This document shows positions 26,028 to 35,945 of a stretch of DNA of 64,000 nucleotides, in pieces. Every line of letters begins with the position of its first letter. Within the stretch, counting starts at the first letter, position 1. This DNA comes from Vibrio lentus (GTDB taxonomy: Bacteria > Pseudomonadota > Gammaproteobacteria > Enterobacterales > Vibrionaceae). Made by a program: the position numbers and the translations under genes. The notes under the pieces were generated by a model. The model was not told where the DNA came from and made no database searches. It saw only the letters and a program-made list of their open reading frames with translations. Where the stretch lies: the NCBI RefSeq assembly GCF_030409755.1, contig NZ_JAUFQE010000001.1:1302001-1366000 (forward strand), given 5' to 3'.

Positions 26028-27101
26028 ATGGTGGATACATACAACCCGCTTGGCACGGATGGGTTCGAGTTTGTTGAATACACGGCCGTTGACCACAAGG
26101 GAATTGAGCAACTTAAAGCGCTGTTTGTGTCACTTGGTTTTGCTGAGATCGCCAAGCACCGCTCAAAAGAGGCTTGGCTGTATCGACAAGGTGACATCAA
26201 CTTTATCGTCAATGAACAGCCTCACAGCCAAGCGGAAGCGTTCGCTAAAGTGCATGGGCCATCGGTCTGTGGCATGGCTTTTCGTGTCAACGAAGCAACA
26301 GCTGCAATGGAGCAAGCGTTTAAGGGTGGTGGTGAAGAGTACAAAACAGAAATAGGGCCGATGGAGCTGAGCATTCCTGCCATTTACGGCATCGGTGAAA
26401 GCCTGCTCTATTTTGTGGATCGTTATGGCAAGCAGAGCATCTACGACGTCGACTTCCGATTCTATGACGATGCGGAACAGCGCATGGCCGAAGCCAATGT
26501 TGGCTTGTATGAAATCGACCACCTCACGCATAACGTGAAGCAAGGCAATATGGACCTATGGTCTGGGTTCTATGAACGTCTTGGTAACTTCCGTGAGATT
26601 CGCTACTTCGACATTGAAGGCAAGCTGACTGGCCTTGTGAGCCGCGCTATGACCTCACCGTGTGGCAAAATCCGTATCCCTATCAATGAGTCTTCCGACG
26701 ACAAATCACAAATCGAAGAGTTTATTCGCGAATACAACGGCGAAGGTATCCAACACATCGCACTCGCCACCGATGACATCTACAAAACGGTGAAGACTCT
26801 GCGTGATCGCGGCATGGACTTTATGCCAACCCCAGATACCTACTATGAGAAAGTTGACGATCGTGTGAAAGGCCACGGTGAAGACACTGATCTGCTGCGT
26901 GACCTACGCGTCCTGATTGATGGCGCGCCGACCAAAGACGGCATCTTGCTGCAAATTTTCACACAGACGGTAATTGGGCCTGTGTTCTTTGAAATCATTC
27001 AGCGTAAAGGCAATGAAGGCTTTGGCGAAGGTAACTTCAAGGCGCTGTTTGAATCGATTGAAGAGGACCAGATTCGTCGAGGAGTATTAGACGATGCATA
27101 A
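26028..27101 (+). CDS. hppD: 4-hydroxyphenylpyruvate dioxygenase
   Basis: Converts 4-hydroxyphenylpyruvate to homogentisate with O2 and loss of CO2, using Fe(II). The 357-residue length is typical of bacterial enzymes. The three iron ligands are visible in EIDHLTHNV (His near 165), GIQHIALATDD and FFEIIQRKGNEGFGEGNF (Glu). Ribosome-binding site AAGGAG sits eight bases before the ATG. First gene of a four-gene tyrosine degradation operon; its end overlaps hmgA by eight bases. The product homogentisate is also the precursor of pyomelanin if the next step fails. Confidence 0.96.
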   Translation: MVDTYNPLGTDGFEFVEYTAVDHKGIEQLKALFVSLGFAEIAKHRSKEAWLYRQGDINFIVNEQPHSQAEAFAKVHGPSVCGMAFRVNEATAAMEQAFKGGGEEYKTEIGPMELSIPAIYGIGESLLYFVDRYGKQSIYDVDFRFYDDAEQRMAEANVGLYEIDHLTHNVKQGNMDLWSGFYERLGNFREIRYFDIEGKLTGLVSRAMTSPCGKIRIPINESSDDKSQIEEFIREYNGEGIQHIALATDDIYKTVKTLRDRGMDFMPTPDTYYEKVDDRVKGHGEDTDLLRDLRVLIDGAPTKDGILLQIFTQTVIGPVFFEIIQRKGNEGFGEGNFKALFESIEEDQIRRGVLDDA

Positions 27102-28224
27102 ATGGATCTCATTTCCTCATCGGGAGGGGGTGTGTTCTAAACAAGCGCACGCCGACTTCCCCGAAGAGGCAATCTATGAGCGAGAAGCCGGCCGAAGTGG
27201 TTTCTTCGGTCCTGCTGCTCACTTTCATCACCAACACGCCCCAACAGGTTGGTCGGAGTGGGAGGGCGATTTACGTCCTCGCGCTTTTGATTTTACGCTA
27301 GTGGAAAAAGCCAGCCAGATAACCCCTTGGGCGGTGCCTCATCTTTTGCACAATGCGGACTGCAAAATCCGCGTGTGGCGCATGGATGAGAAGATGGATT
27401 TCTTAGTGCGTAACTCCGATGGCGATGAGCTACTGTTCATTCACCAAGGCAGCGCCGATCTTTATTGTGACTATGGTCATCTAGAGGTGAGTGAAGGGGA
27501 TTACGTGATGATCCCGCGCTCGACCAACTGGCGCTTAGAGCCAAGCGAGCCGATGTTTATCTTGATGATTGAGAACACAGACGCGGCTTACTCCTTGCCA
27601 GAGAAAGGCATGGTCGGCAATCACGCGGTGTTTGATCCTGCAGTGCTCGATATCCCTTCGATCAATGATCAATTCCGCGCTCAGTATTCAGAAAACCAAA
27701 CTCAGGTTCAGGTGAAGCGCCACGACAAAGTCAGCGTGATCACCTATCCGTTCAATCCATTGGATGCAATTGGCTGGCATGGCGACTTAGCTGTGGTGAA
27801 AGTGAATTGGCGCGATATCAGACCGCTGATGTCGCATCGCTACCACTTGCCACCTTCTGCGCACACGACGTTTGTTGGCGCAGGTTTTGTAGTGTGCACC
27901 TTTGTACCACGTCCGATTGAGAGCGACCCAGGTGCATTGAAAGTGCCGTTCTACCACAACAATGATGACTACGACGAAGTGCTGTTCTATCACGCTGGTG
28001 ACTTCTTCAGTCGCGACAATATTGAAGCGGGCATGGTGACTTTCCATCCAGCAGGCTTCAGTCATGGACCTCACCCTAAAGCCTTTAAGGCAGGTCAGGC
28101 GCATAAGAAGAAGTTTACCGACGAAGTGGCGGTGATGATCGATACTCGCCATGCACTGCAGTTCTCTGAGGAACTCGATAGCGTTGAGAACAAAGAATAT
28201 GTCTACAGTTGGCAAGAGAAATAA
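27094..28224 (+). CDS. hmgA: Homogentisate 1,2-dioxygenase
   Basis: Opens the homogentisate ring to maleylacetoacetate. The 376-residue protein belongs to the shorter bacterial branch of the family (human and Pseudomonas enzymes are about 430-445). The iron-binding C-terminal cupin is recognisable: YHNNDDYDEVLFYHAGDF and MVTFHPAGFSHGPHP supply His/Glu ligands. Coupled to hppD by overlap and followed nine bases later by the fumarylacetoacetase gene. Loss of this gene causes melanisation in vibrios. Confidence 0.93.
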   Translation: MHKWISFPHREGVCSKQAHADFPEEAIYEREAGRSGFFGPAAHFHHQHAPTGWSEWEGDLRPRAFDFTLVEKASQITPWAVPHLLHNADCKIRVWRMDEKMDFLVRNSDGDELLFIHQGSADLYCDYGHLEVSEGDYVMIPRSTNWRLEPSEPMFILMIENTDAAYSLPEKGMVGNHAVFDPAVLDIPSINDQFRAQYSENQTQVQVKRHDKVSVITYPFNPLDAIGWHGDLAVVKVNWRDIRPLMSHRYHLPPSAHTTFVGAGFVVCTFVPRPIESDPGALKVPFYHNNDDYDEVLFYHAGDFFSRDNIEAGMVTFHPAGFSHGPHPKAFKAGQAHKKKFTDEVAVMIDTRHALQFSEELDSVENKEYVYSWQEK

Positions 28225-28233
28225 GGGATAAGG

Positions 28234-29271
28234 ATGAAATTAGCAACCAAGAAAAATGGCACTCGCGATGGTCTATTGATGGTCGTGAGCAAAGATCTCA
28301 AACAATGTGTGGCTGCCACTGAAATCTTCCATGCGATGCATCTGGCGCCAACCATGCAGGTGGCTTTGGATAACTGGGACAGCGTTGCACCTCAGTTAGA
28401 AGAGTTATACACCTCGCTTAATACTGGGCATGTGACAGGCAGTGAAGTGTTTGCACCTCAGTATTGTGAATCACCTCTGCCACGCGCTTATCAATGGGCC
28501 GATGGCAGCGCATATGTAAATCATGTTGAGCTGGTGCGTAAGGCTCGTGGTGCTGAAATGCCAGAAAGTTTCTGGGTCGATCCATTAATGTATCAAGGCG
28601 GCTCAGACGCGTTTATCGGCCCTCGTGACAACATCGAATTTGCCAGCGACGAATGGGGTATCGATTTCGAGGGCGAGGTCGCGATTGTGACCGGTGACGT
28701 GCCAATGGGTGCCAGTGCTAAACAGGCGCACGAGTCGATTCGCTTGCTGATGTTGGTGAATGATGTGTCGCTGCGTGGTTTGATTCCGGCAGAGCTTGCT
28801 AAGGGTTTTGGTTTCTTCCAGTCTAAGCCTTCTTCAGCGTTCTCTCCGGTTGCGGTAACACCTGACGAGCTTGGTGAACAGTGGAGAGGCAGTAAGGTGC
28901 ATCTACCGTTGATATCGACCTACAACGATAAGCCTTTTGGTTGTCCGAATGCTGGCGTGGATATGACTTTCAACTTTGCAGAATTAGTTGTTCACGCTGC
29001 GAAAACTCGCCCACTATCGGCCGGTGCAATCATTGGCTCGGGCACGGTTTCCAATAAGCAAGGCACTGACCATGGCACCTCAATTGCCGAGGGCGGAGTG
29101 GGTTATTCATGCATTGCCGAAGTTCGCATGATAGAGACGATTCGTGATGGTAAACCGTCGACTAAATTCATGTCGTTTGGCGATTCGATCAAGCTTGAGA
29201 TGTTTGATGCAGCTGGTGACTCCATTTTTGGTGCGATTGACCAAAAAGTGAGCCAGTATCGGGCGCTATAG
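28234..29271 (+). CDS. Fumarylacetoacetate hydrolase family protein
   Basis: Expected to split fumarylacetoacetate into fumarate and acetoacetate, the last pathway step. The 345-residue protein has the FAH C-terminal domain: metal-binding residues in EWGIDFEGEVAIVTGD, the VNDVSLR segment, FQSKPSSAFSPVAVTPDELG and IIGSGTVSN. It is of the bacterial FAH-like type rather than the 420-residue eukaryotic enzyme. Position between hmgA and maiA supports the role. Ribosome-binding site AAGGA precedes the start. Confidence 0.92.
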   Translation: MKLATKKNGTRDGLLMVVSKDLKQCVAATEIFHAMHLAPTMQVALDNWDSVAPQLEELYTSLNTGHVTGSEVFAPQYCESPLPRAYQWADGSAYVNHVELVRKARGAEMPESFWVDPLMYQGGSDAFIGPRDNIEFASDEWGIDFEGEVAIVTGDVPMGASAKQAHESIRLLMLVNDVSLRGLIPAELAKGFGFFQSKPSSAFSPVAVTPDELGEQWRGSKVHLPLISTYNDKPFGCPNAGVDMTFNFAELVVHAAKTRPLSAGAIIGSGTVSNKQGTDHGTSIAEGGVGYSCIAEVRMIETIRDGKPSTKFMSFGDSIKLEMFDAAGDSIFGAIDQKVSQYRAL

Positions 29272-29292
29272 TCCACATAATAGGATTTCTGT

Positions 29293-29997
29293 ATGAGCGA
29301 GAGCATCGTGAACAAGAACATTATACTTTACGGTTACTGGCGCTCGTCCGCAGCCTATCGAGTGCGTATTGGATTAAACCTGAAGCAACTCAACTACGAG
29401 TCTAAATCGGTGCACTTGGTGCGTAATGGCGGCGAGCAGCATGACCCACAATATCGCGAGCTCAATGCCAGTGAATTAGTGCCGGTGCTGGTGGATGGTG
29501 ACGTTCAACTCAATCAGTCGCTGGCTATTCTTCAATATCTCGATGAACACTATTTGTGTGAGAGCAGCCCAGACACCTTGTTGATTCCTGAGCAAACCCC
29601 ACTGCGCTATCAAGCGTTGGCGATGGCTCAGGATATCGCGATGGAAATTCACCCTCTAAATAACCTGCGTGTGTTGCAGTATTTGGAGCGAGAATTGTCG
29701 TGCGAGCAAGAGGCAAAAGTGGATTGGCTTCACTATTGGATGAGCCAAGGTTTTTCGGCGTTAGAAGAGAAGCTAGCGAAGCACAGAAAAGTACATGGCG
29801 ACGCGGTGTATAGCCTCACAGATTCCCCTTGTATCGTCGATATTTGCTTAGTGCCGCAAGTCTACAATGCTTTGCGCTTTGGTATTGATATGTCGCTTTA
29901 TCCGTTGATTAACTCGATAGTTGAAGCGTGTAACCAGTTACCCGCTTTTATCGATGCAATGCCAGAGAACCAAGCGGATGCGAATGCACCGATGTGA
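29293..29997 (+). CDS. maiA: Maleylacetoacetate isomerase
   Basis: Glutathione-dependent cis-trans isomerase of the zeta-class glutathione transferases; turns maleylacetoacetate into fumarylacetoacetate. The 234-residue protein carries the class motif WRSSAAYRVRIGLN near the N-terminus (Ser-Ser catalytic region) and NASELVPVLVDG plus QSLAILQYLDE of the glutathione site. It has about nine extra N-terminal residues before the domain. Last gene of the operon, 21 bases after the fumarylacetoacetase. Confidence 0.94.
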   Translation: MSESIVNKNIILYGYWRSSAAYRVRIGLNLKQLNYESKSVHLVRNGGEQHDPQYRELNASELVPVLVDGDVQLNQSLAILQYLDEHYLCESSPDTLLIPEQTPLRYQALAMAQDIAMEIHPLNNLRVLQYLERELSCEQEAKVDWLHYWMSQGFSALEEKLAKHRKVHGDAVYSLTDSPCIVDICLVPQVYNALRFGIDMSLYPLINSIVEACNQLPAFIDAMPENQADANAPM

Positions 29998-30157
29998 ACG
30001 GAAACAACGATTTATTTTGCTAAATTGAGGATGTTTTTTGAAAAGAGGGGAGAAATCTGGACTGAGTATCCAAATATTTAACCTGTTCTCATAAGAGTTC
30101 GAACGCATGCTTTTGTCTTTACTCAGAAGCTTAGTATCTTAATATTATCCGGATAAA

Positions 30158-30187
30158 AAGAAACCTCCAATGTTGGAGGCTTCTTGG
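30158..30187. terminator. Bidirectional terminator between tyrosine operon and immunity genes
   Basis: AAGAAACCTCCAA-tg-TTGGAGGCTTCTT with one internal mismatch, an A run on the left and TTGGTTT on the right. It separates maiA from the convergent toxin/immunity operon. Confidence 0.75.
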
Positions 30188-30228
30188 TTTCTACACTTTA
30201 ACAACTAGCGCGAGTGACAAAGGTGATA

Positions 30229-31182
30229 TCAAATATTGCCACTCAGGTTATTTGTACCTTCTGCCTTAGACTGTTCAATCTCAGACTCGGTTTGCCACTT
30301 ACCTTTGTAAATACGTCGCCATTCAGGAAGTGGGGTGTTTTGTGCTCTAAGGTCAAAGGTATCGGCTACTGGAAATTCAAGACTCCGGGAAGGGATATCT
30401 TGAATTCGAGACTCAGGCCTTCCTTCAAAAAACTCTTTGTGGTTTGGAAACTCAACACATTCGATATCATATCTATTTGAGAGAGCCTCTAGCACCTCGT
30501 CTAGTTCTTCGACTGTTTTAAAAAATAAGTAGCTATAACCACGAGTTTGAGTTCTGAAAATGGTATGTTCGACTAGATCCCATTTAGAGCAATCGTCGTA
30601 TTTGTGGTAGAAGCGAATCACTTTGCGCTTTTTGTTAAAGTAAGCAAACAACCAGTCTTCACGCTCTCCAACTCTCACATCTGTTGGTTCATCAGGCTGA
30701 CGTTTTAACATCCCAAATGAGAGTAAAATAAGGGCGCCAGCTCCCGCTAATGCCATTGGGCCAACCACCGCCACCATCAGAACACACACCACGGAGCCTA
30801 TCCAGCCAACAGCTTGCGTGGCGGTATTTACCCACTTAGGCATATTACGACACTTTTTCATCACAAAGCCCTTGTCAGAAAAAATGTAGTCATACCGACA
30901 ATCGAGGCCGATCGTAAGGTAGAAAGCTCCAGACACCATCACCGACAAAATAAAAGAAAAAATGGTCGCACCAACCGTGTCACTTGTATGTATCAAAAAA
31001 GTTAATAGGAATGGCGCGATCACAAATGGAAGCGAAAATAGTTTGTAGTAGTAGCGAAACGGCTCTTCTACATCCTATTTGTGCCATGTTGTTAAATTGT
31101 TCCCTGTAAGAATCTCTTGCTCTTGCGCTTCTTGATAAACCGCCAATTCTTCTGGGGTGATATAAAATGGTGAATATGCCAA
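30229..31182 (-). pseudogene. Second immunity-like membrane protein, interrupted by an in-frame amber codon
   Basis: Translating the minus strand from the TTG at 31182 gives MAYSPFYITPEELAVYQEAQ and on to LTTWHK, then TAG (31077-31075), then DVEEPFRYYYK and on without a further stop to 30229. The paralogue just upstream reads LTTWHKHDIEEPFRYLYL at the same place, so the amber replaces His36 in an otherwise intact gene of about 317 codons. The junction AGTAACCCTTGG before the start is the same in both copies. A GTG at 31023 could restart translation, giving 264 residues but losing the cytoplasmic N-terminus and part of the first membrane helix. Shared parts include GPMALxGAG, MLKRQPxE and a cytoplasmic C-terminal domain. 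Either a recent null allele or a reinitiated short form. Confidence 0.85.
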
Positions 31183-31185
31183 GGG

Positions 31186-32133
31186 TTACTTCTTGGTTGT
31201 ATTCAGTTCTGCTTTGCGTTGGTCGATTTCCGCTTCGCTTAGCCATAAGTCACCACGCAAGTATTTTAGTTCGGGTAATGTGGCATTCTGATTTCTCAGG
31301 CTATCAACTTCGCTTAGTAGATATTTAGTTCCTCTTACTGGAATATCTTGAAGTTTTTCGTACATTAGGTCTGTATTGAAAAGCTGTTTAATATTGTTTT
31401 CTTCAGAGCATTCGATGTTCCACTTGTTAACTAACAACTTCAACAAGTAATCCACTTCTGATTCAGTTTTGCAAAATATATAACTACGACCACGAGTTTG
31501 GTTTCGACTGACTTCTGTATGCTCAATGTCAAAGAAATAGCAGTCGTCAAATTTGTGATAAATCACAATGAGTTTTCGCTGTTTGTTGTATTGAGCAAAC
31601 AATGAATCTTTGCGACGCCCCACTCGTACTTCAGTTTCTTCTTCAGGTTGGCGCTTCAGCATGCGAAATGAAACTAAAATAAATCCACCAGCACCGACTA
31701 GAGCCATTGGTCCTACAGCGATTACCATAAATACGCAGACTACCGCTCCAAACCAACCCATCACTTGCGCTGCTGAGTTCACCCAAGTAGGGAGATCTCG
31801 TCTCTTTCTCAAGACCATGCCTTGCTCGGATATGGTGTAGTCATAACGATTGTCTAAACCAAATGTAAGATAAGAAACACCGGACATGATTATCGTTAAG
31901 CCTGATAATATGTAGGTCAAGAGCATCTGACTACTATCGTGGAGAAAGTAGGTAAGGAAAAGTAATGGGCTGACTGCGGCTATAGCAATTGATAAGTATA
32001 AGTATCGAAAAGGCTCTTCAATATCGTGCTTGTGCCAGGTTGTGAGCTTTTTCCCTTTTAGAATTTGTTGCTCTTGTTCTTCTTGATAAGCCGAAAACTC
32101 GTCTGGCGTGATGTAAAAAGGTAAATAAGCCAA
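31186..32133 (-). CDS. Immunity-like membrane protein for the VasX-type effector
   Basis: 315 residues starting at TTG (32133), three bases after the effector stop codon, with the effector's last codons AGGAG acting as the ribosome-binding site, so toxin and immunity are translationally coupled. Hydrophobic segments lie at about 47-68, 72-92 and 125-155, followed by a charged cytoplasmic domain. This layout resembles TsiV2, the inner-membrane immunity protein of V. cholerae VasX, which protects against a pore-forming effector. I infer the role from position and topology. A diverged second copy follows immediately. Confidence 0.78.
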   Translation of the reverse strand: MAYLPFYITPDEFSAYQEEQEQQILKGKKLTTWHKHDIEEPFRYLYLSIAIAAVSPLLFLTYFLHDSSQMLLTYILSGLTIIMSGVSYLTFGLDNRYDYTISEQGMVLRKRRDLPTWVNSAAQVMGWFGAVVCVFMVIAVGPMALVGAGGFILVSFRMLKRQPEEETEVRVGRRKDSLFAQYNKQRKLIVIYHKFDDCYFFDIEHTEVSRNQTRGRSYIFCKTESEVDYLLKLLVNKWNIECSEENNIKQLFNTDLMYEKLQDIPVRGTKYLLSEVDSLRNQNATLPELKYLRGDLWLSEAEIDQRKAELNTTKK

Positions 32134-32136
32134 GGG

Positions 32137-35100
32137 TTACTCCTGTAAGCTAAGTTCACTAGCATCTGAAGTTAATGAACTTCTGATCGTTGCTTGTTTA
32201 GTATTGTCTGAAATCGCCGTATAAGTTGCACGCTGTTTTGCATTATTTTGGAACCAGTACTTACGGCTTAATTCGTTTTTATCATCGAGGATGTATTCTA
32301 TCTCAAATGCTAGATAGTCAGCTGAGTCTTTCATAGGTAAACTCAATTTATACACGCTTTGAGAGTTTGCGGAGTTCATCGGGCTATTAAAGGTTTCTAG
32401 ATCTACTCCGGTGTACCAAGTTCCTGATATCAATTCTCCCTTAGTTACCGAAGTATTTGTCCGAAGTTTAATTCCATCTCTTGCTATTTTGGTAGGAACT
32501 TGGATACGCAATTCAACACCAAACAGCTCCTGCATTGCTGATGGGTATTGCGTTGATGAATTGGGAACAACCCGCATCATTGGCACTTGGTAGATTGATG
32601 GTTTATCTATGATGGTTTGTAAATCAAATAGTGCCTTTTGTACTAATGAAGAGTTGTGTTTTTCTCGTTCTAACAGATCTGGAGACTGACTCCATTGTGC
32701 TCTGGCGGAATGATATCCCCACGGTAATTTATCTAACCATTTTTGAAAATCGTCTTGTTTGAACTTGCTCATTACATAGTTGCTCAAAAGGTAAATTGCA
32801 GTTAGCCCCATAATGACAAACATGATTGGCCCACCGAAAAGAACGTTTGCTGACCATATTCCAGTTACTCCCCCTACAGCTTGAAAGGCCCCTACTGCTG
32901 TAAGTCCAACTAAAGAAGAAAAGTTGAAGTATCCCGCAATTTTTGCAGTGCCATTCAAACTATCAAGTTGTTGTAACGACCGGTAAGCTTCTATCCCTGA
33001 AGCTAAAGCACCTATTATTCCTGTTACCGCAAGCCATTTGTTGAAAAACTTAAGATCACCCAAAGAAGAAATAGGTATTGTGGTATCACGTTTCGCCATT
33101 TCTTTTAGGGCAGATAAAGAACGTGCTCGTAGCGTTTTATCTACTCTTACGTTGTCCCAAAGTTTACCAGTGCGAATTCCCGTCCAAGCGTTTACTGTAT
33201 AAAAAAGCTTTTGCTGGATATCCAAAAATTCATCTGAGGACATTAACCCTGTGTCTTGAATACTGCTCATGGCATCACCAAGCGCGATGCAGTTAAATAC
33301 TAATGCCATAAAGCCTAGACCACCGGCATTCTCGAACAGTTTATTCAAATCATCGAGCTTATTCATCACGATCCGAGTTCTAAGCTCGACGGATCTTTGA
33401 GGGAGATCATCAGGTAACTCAATATACTGCGGGTACTCCAATGTAGCCACAGCGAGTGCTTTCTTAATAGTCTTTTTATTCTCTAAAGCTGTTTTGTATT
33501 TAGAGTCGGCTTTGCGGTTATTTTTCTGGAAGTCAGCAATGATTGCATCATTTTTTTCGAGCTTAATCAGATAATCATTTACGCGTGTTTTCCATTTTTT
33601 AAAATCGAGAGCGTAACCTTCTTTTATTGTTACGGGCATATTGTGTGCCATATGCTCTGCTATAACAGCAAACAAATAATAGCTATGGCGGTTCAGAGGT
33701 TTAGCAAAAACAGGCATCAGCATAATCGATGCTTGTGAAGTCATACTAACGCCAAACTCTAAAATTCCTTTTGCAAGCGCACCTATTGCTGATTTAAAGA
33801 TAATATCCAGCTCTTGGAAGCCTTTGGCGATATCTTTGAGAAAGTCCGTTTCCGCAGTGTTTGGGTTGGAAATAAAATCCATGATCTTAGAGTACATGCT
33901 CACACGGTTGCTCGTAGCAGAGATCTGGTCCATCAACTGATTATCAGGGGCAGGATTTTCTGAAGCGATCGACTGTTCATTCCGCGCCTCAGTAATATTC
34001 TTCTCTATTACTTTAAATAAGCTTCGGCTAAATCCAGAGGCATAGAGAGCAAGTAAACTGGTTGGTTTCTCCCATTGGCTTTCTGCCCATTGGCGGTCTT
34101 CTTCTTGTATTACCAAAGTAAATGACTCAACCGCTTGCTTGTGCAGTTGATACAAGCTGTATTGTGTGTCTTCACTATATAGGTCGAAGGTTCTTTCGAG
34201 ATGATGCGGTGTCAAAGACTCCATTACAGCGATAAAGTCGGTTTTTACTGAAACAACTTCGGCAAGCATGGTTTCTTTTTGTTCTGACAGCTCCTGCATT
34301 TCGCTCAGCATTTGCTTCCAGTTGAGCTGCTTACGCCAACGCTCAGTCGCTATCCATTGCTCGTATTTACCAAATCGGCTCGCAGAAATTCGATATTTGT
34401 CCTGTATCGCTTTAGTTATGTCACTTTGGGTATGTTGGTGCGATTCAATCGCTCCAGCAGAAAACTTGGCAGGATAGCCGGACTGAACCGAGCTTTTGTT
34501 CTGCTCTGCCAAATCAAGTTGGTTAGAGGAATCATAATACTCAGCCATGTCGGTATAAAACGACAGCTCTTCGCCGTTACGCTTAACGTTAGCTGGCATG
34601 TCTATCTCGTCACTTGCCCCGAACATACACAGTTGCATGGCGGTCTGCATCAAGCTCCACTGGTTTGAAAATTGATCAGTGAAAAGGCGGTAAGGGCTGG
34701 CGGCACCAACAAAATGCAGCGACATATCTTGAATGTCTGCGGCGTAATCTTTTATCGCGACGAAGTAGCCCGACTCTTTTTCTGGAATCGCAGAGGTTAA
34801 ATCACTCTCGGTTGCGACAGGTTTAAAGATAGAACCATCTTCATCTGCTTTGGTGGCGATGCCAGAATCCGCAAAGCGGCCATCATCAATAGCAGAGGTT
34901 TCGATGTCTGCCACTTCAGAGAGCTGAGCGATAGGCGCAATATGATGTTGTTGCGAGTTCGCTGTTAATACCACGGTTTGCATGCGGTCAATATGACTGC
35001 TGGGATTGTTTAGCACAGCAAGAAACATTTTCCATGTCCATCGGTGCTCAGAAAAACAGAGGGATAGAAGGCTTCCGTCGGTATAAGTAAGGAATGTACT

Positions 35101-35643
35101 TGGGGACTCTGGCACTCCCCTCGTCTCGGATTCTGGGCTTTCTGCTGCCCCGAGTTTATGAAGCGTGAATTGTGTCCCTTTCACTTCATATTCATCAAGG
35201 GCCTTCCTCACCGAATCATAAATATAAAGCCAACCATCGCGTACCTGACGAAGTGTATAGCCAATAGTGTTGAGCTTTGCTGGCCCTTTGCCTTGCCATT
35301 TAGTCGGTAAACCAAACGGTGAAGCGTCTTCACTATCGAGCTGGTCGATGGCGTAGCGGACGGGAATGAAATGTGCCGGTCCACCTTCTTCGGGCTCATT
35401 CCTCTGCGTCATATCAATCGTTCTTGGCTCAGGTTTTGAGGGCGGGTCTATTTTCTTGGTTTCTCCTTCCCAAAACATGCTGCGCTCAGGTGGTGAGCCT
35501 GCAAGATCATTTGAGGGCGCTGTTGAAGTTTCAGTCAATGAAGATAAGGAACCATCGCTTTCATACGCAGCAACGGCTTCTTCGAGCGTGTAAGGATGGT
35601 CATTCCACAGCATGGATGTTTTGGGAGGAAGAGGGTTGCTCAT
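32137..35643 (-). CDS. T6SS effector, VasX family
   Basis: 1168 residues. The N-terminal region contains the VasX/BTH_I2691-type segment FIPVRYAIDQL followed by YTLRQVRDGWLYIYD, characteristic of this family of type VI effectors. A long helical middle follows, and hydrophobic helices near the C-terminus (LGFMALVFNCIALGD, GIIGALASGIEAYRSL, and two at about 975-1020) suit colicin-like membrane insertion. VasX of V. cholerae permeabilises target inner membranes. No hcp, vgrG or adaptor gene is adjacent, so this is an orphan effector module. The short motif PP-x-x-S-M-(L/F)-W appears twice near the N-terminus. Family confident, activity inferred. Confidence 0.88.
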   Translation of the reverse strand: MSNPLPPKTSMLWNDHPYTLEEAVAAYESDGSLSSLTETSTAPSNDLAGSPPERSMFWEGETKKIDPPSKPEPRTIDMTQRNEPEEGGPAHFIPVRYAIDQLDSEDASPFGLPTKWQGKGPAKLNTIGYTLRQVRDGWLYIYDSVRKALDEYEVKGTQFTLHKLGAAESPESETRGVPESPSTFLTYTDGSLLSLCFSEHRWTWKMFLAVLNNPSSHIDRMQTVVLTANSQQHHIAPIAQLSEVADIETSAIDDGRFADSGIATKADEDGSIFKPVATESDLTSAIPEKESGYFVAIKDYAADIQDMSLHFVGAASPYRLFTDQFSNQWSLMQTAMQLCMFGASDEIDMPANVKRNGEELSFYTDMAEYYDSSNQLDLAEQNKSSVQSGYPAKFSAGAIESHQHTQSDITKAIQDKYRISASRFGKYEQWIATERWRKQLNWKQMLSEMQELSEQKETMLAEVVSVKTDFIAVMESLTPHHLERTFDLYSEDTQYSLYQLHKQAVESFTLVIQEEDRQWAESQWEKPTSLLALYASGFSRSLFKVIEKNITEARNEQSIASENPAPDNQLMDQISATSNRVSMYSKIMDFISNPNTAETDFLKDIAKGFQELDIIFKSAIGALAKGILEFGVSMTSQASIMLMPVFAKPLNRHSYYLFAVIAEHMAHNMPVTIKEGYALDFKKWKTRVNDYLIKLEKNDAIIADFQKNNRKADSKYKTALENKKTIKKALAVATLEYPQYIELPDDLPQRSVELRTRIVMNKLDDLNKLFENAGGLGFMALVFNCIALGDAMSSIQDTGLMSSDEFLDIQQKLFYTVNAWTGIRTGKLWDNVRVDKTLRARSLSALKEMAKRDTTIPISSLGDLKFFNKWLAVTGIIGALASGIEAYRSLQQLDSLNGTAKIAGYFNFSSLVGLTAVGAFQAVGGVTGIWSANVLFGGPIMFVIMGLTAIYLLSNYVMSKFKQDDFQKWLDKLPWGYHSARAQWSQSPDLLEREKHNSSLVQKALFDLQTIIDKPSIYQVPMMRVVPNSSTQYPSAMQELFGVELRIQVPTKIARDGIKLRTNTSVTKGELISGTWYTGVDLETFNSPMNSANSQSVYKLSLPMKDSADYLAFEIEYILDDKNELSRKYWFQNNAKQRATYTAISDNTKQATIRSSLTSDASELSLQE

Positions 35644-35945
35644 AAGCTCACGAAATCGATAAGGTTAATATTACCTGCTTTAAAGCAAGTTTTAGACCAA
35701 CGTCTAGCCCTTATAAAGCGCTGTTACGGTTGTTTCATAAACGAAAAATTGTACGATTATCCAATAACTTGTACTGATTTTCTAACTTTTGGGTTTAGTG
35801 GGGAATAGAAAATTGCTACTGACTTTCTGTCATGGTGATGGGTAACTTGCAGTAAACGCAAATATTAGAAAGAACAGCAAAGGGCTGAATGCTTTTGAAC
35901 TTGCACCTTTGACTGGCCCTTTATCTCATAGTTCTGTTCTAACTA
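35644..35945. other. Gap upstream of the effector operon
   Basis: No gene. It should contain the effector promoter. Paired repeats AGAACAG (35871-35877) with CTGTTCT (35934-35940), and AAAGGGC (35879-35885) with GCCCTTT (35916-35922), could fold into an interrupted stem just after the acetoacetyl-CoA synthetase stop on the minus strand; whether it terminates is unclear. Confidence 0.4.

Noticed and set aside
30980..31246. 88-codon frame overlapping the second immunity gene
   Set aside because: It reads the immunity DNA in another frame; the homologous frame with the amber codon explains this stretch better.
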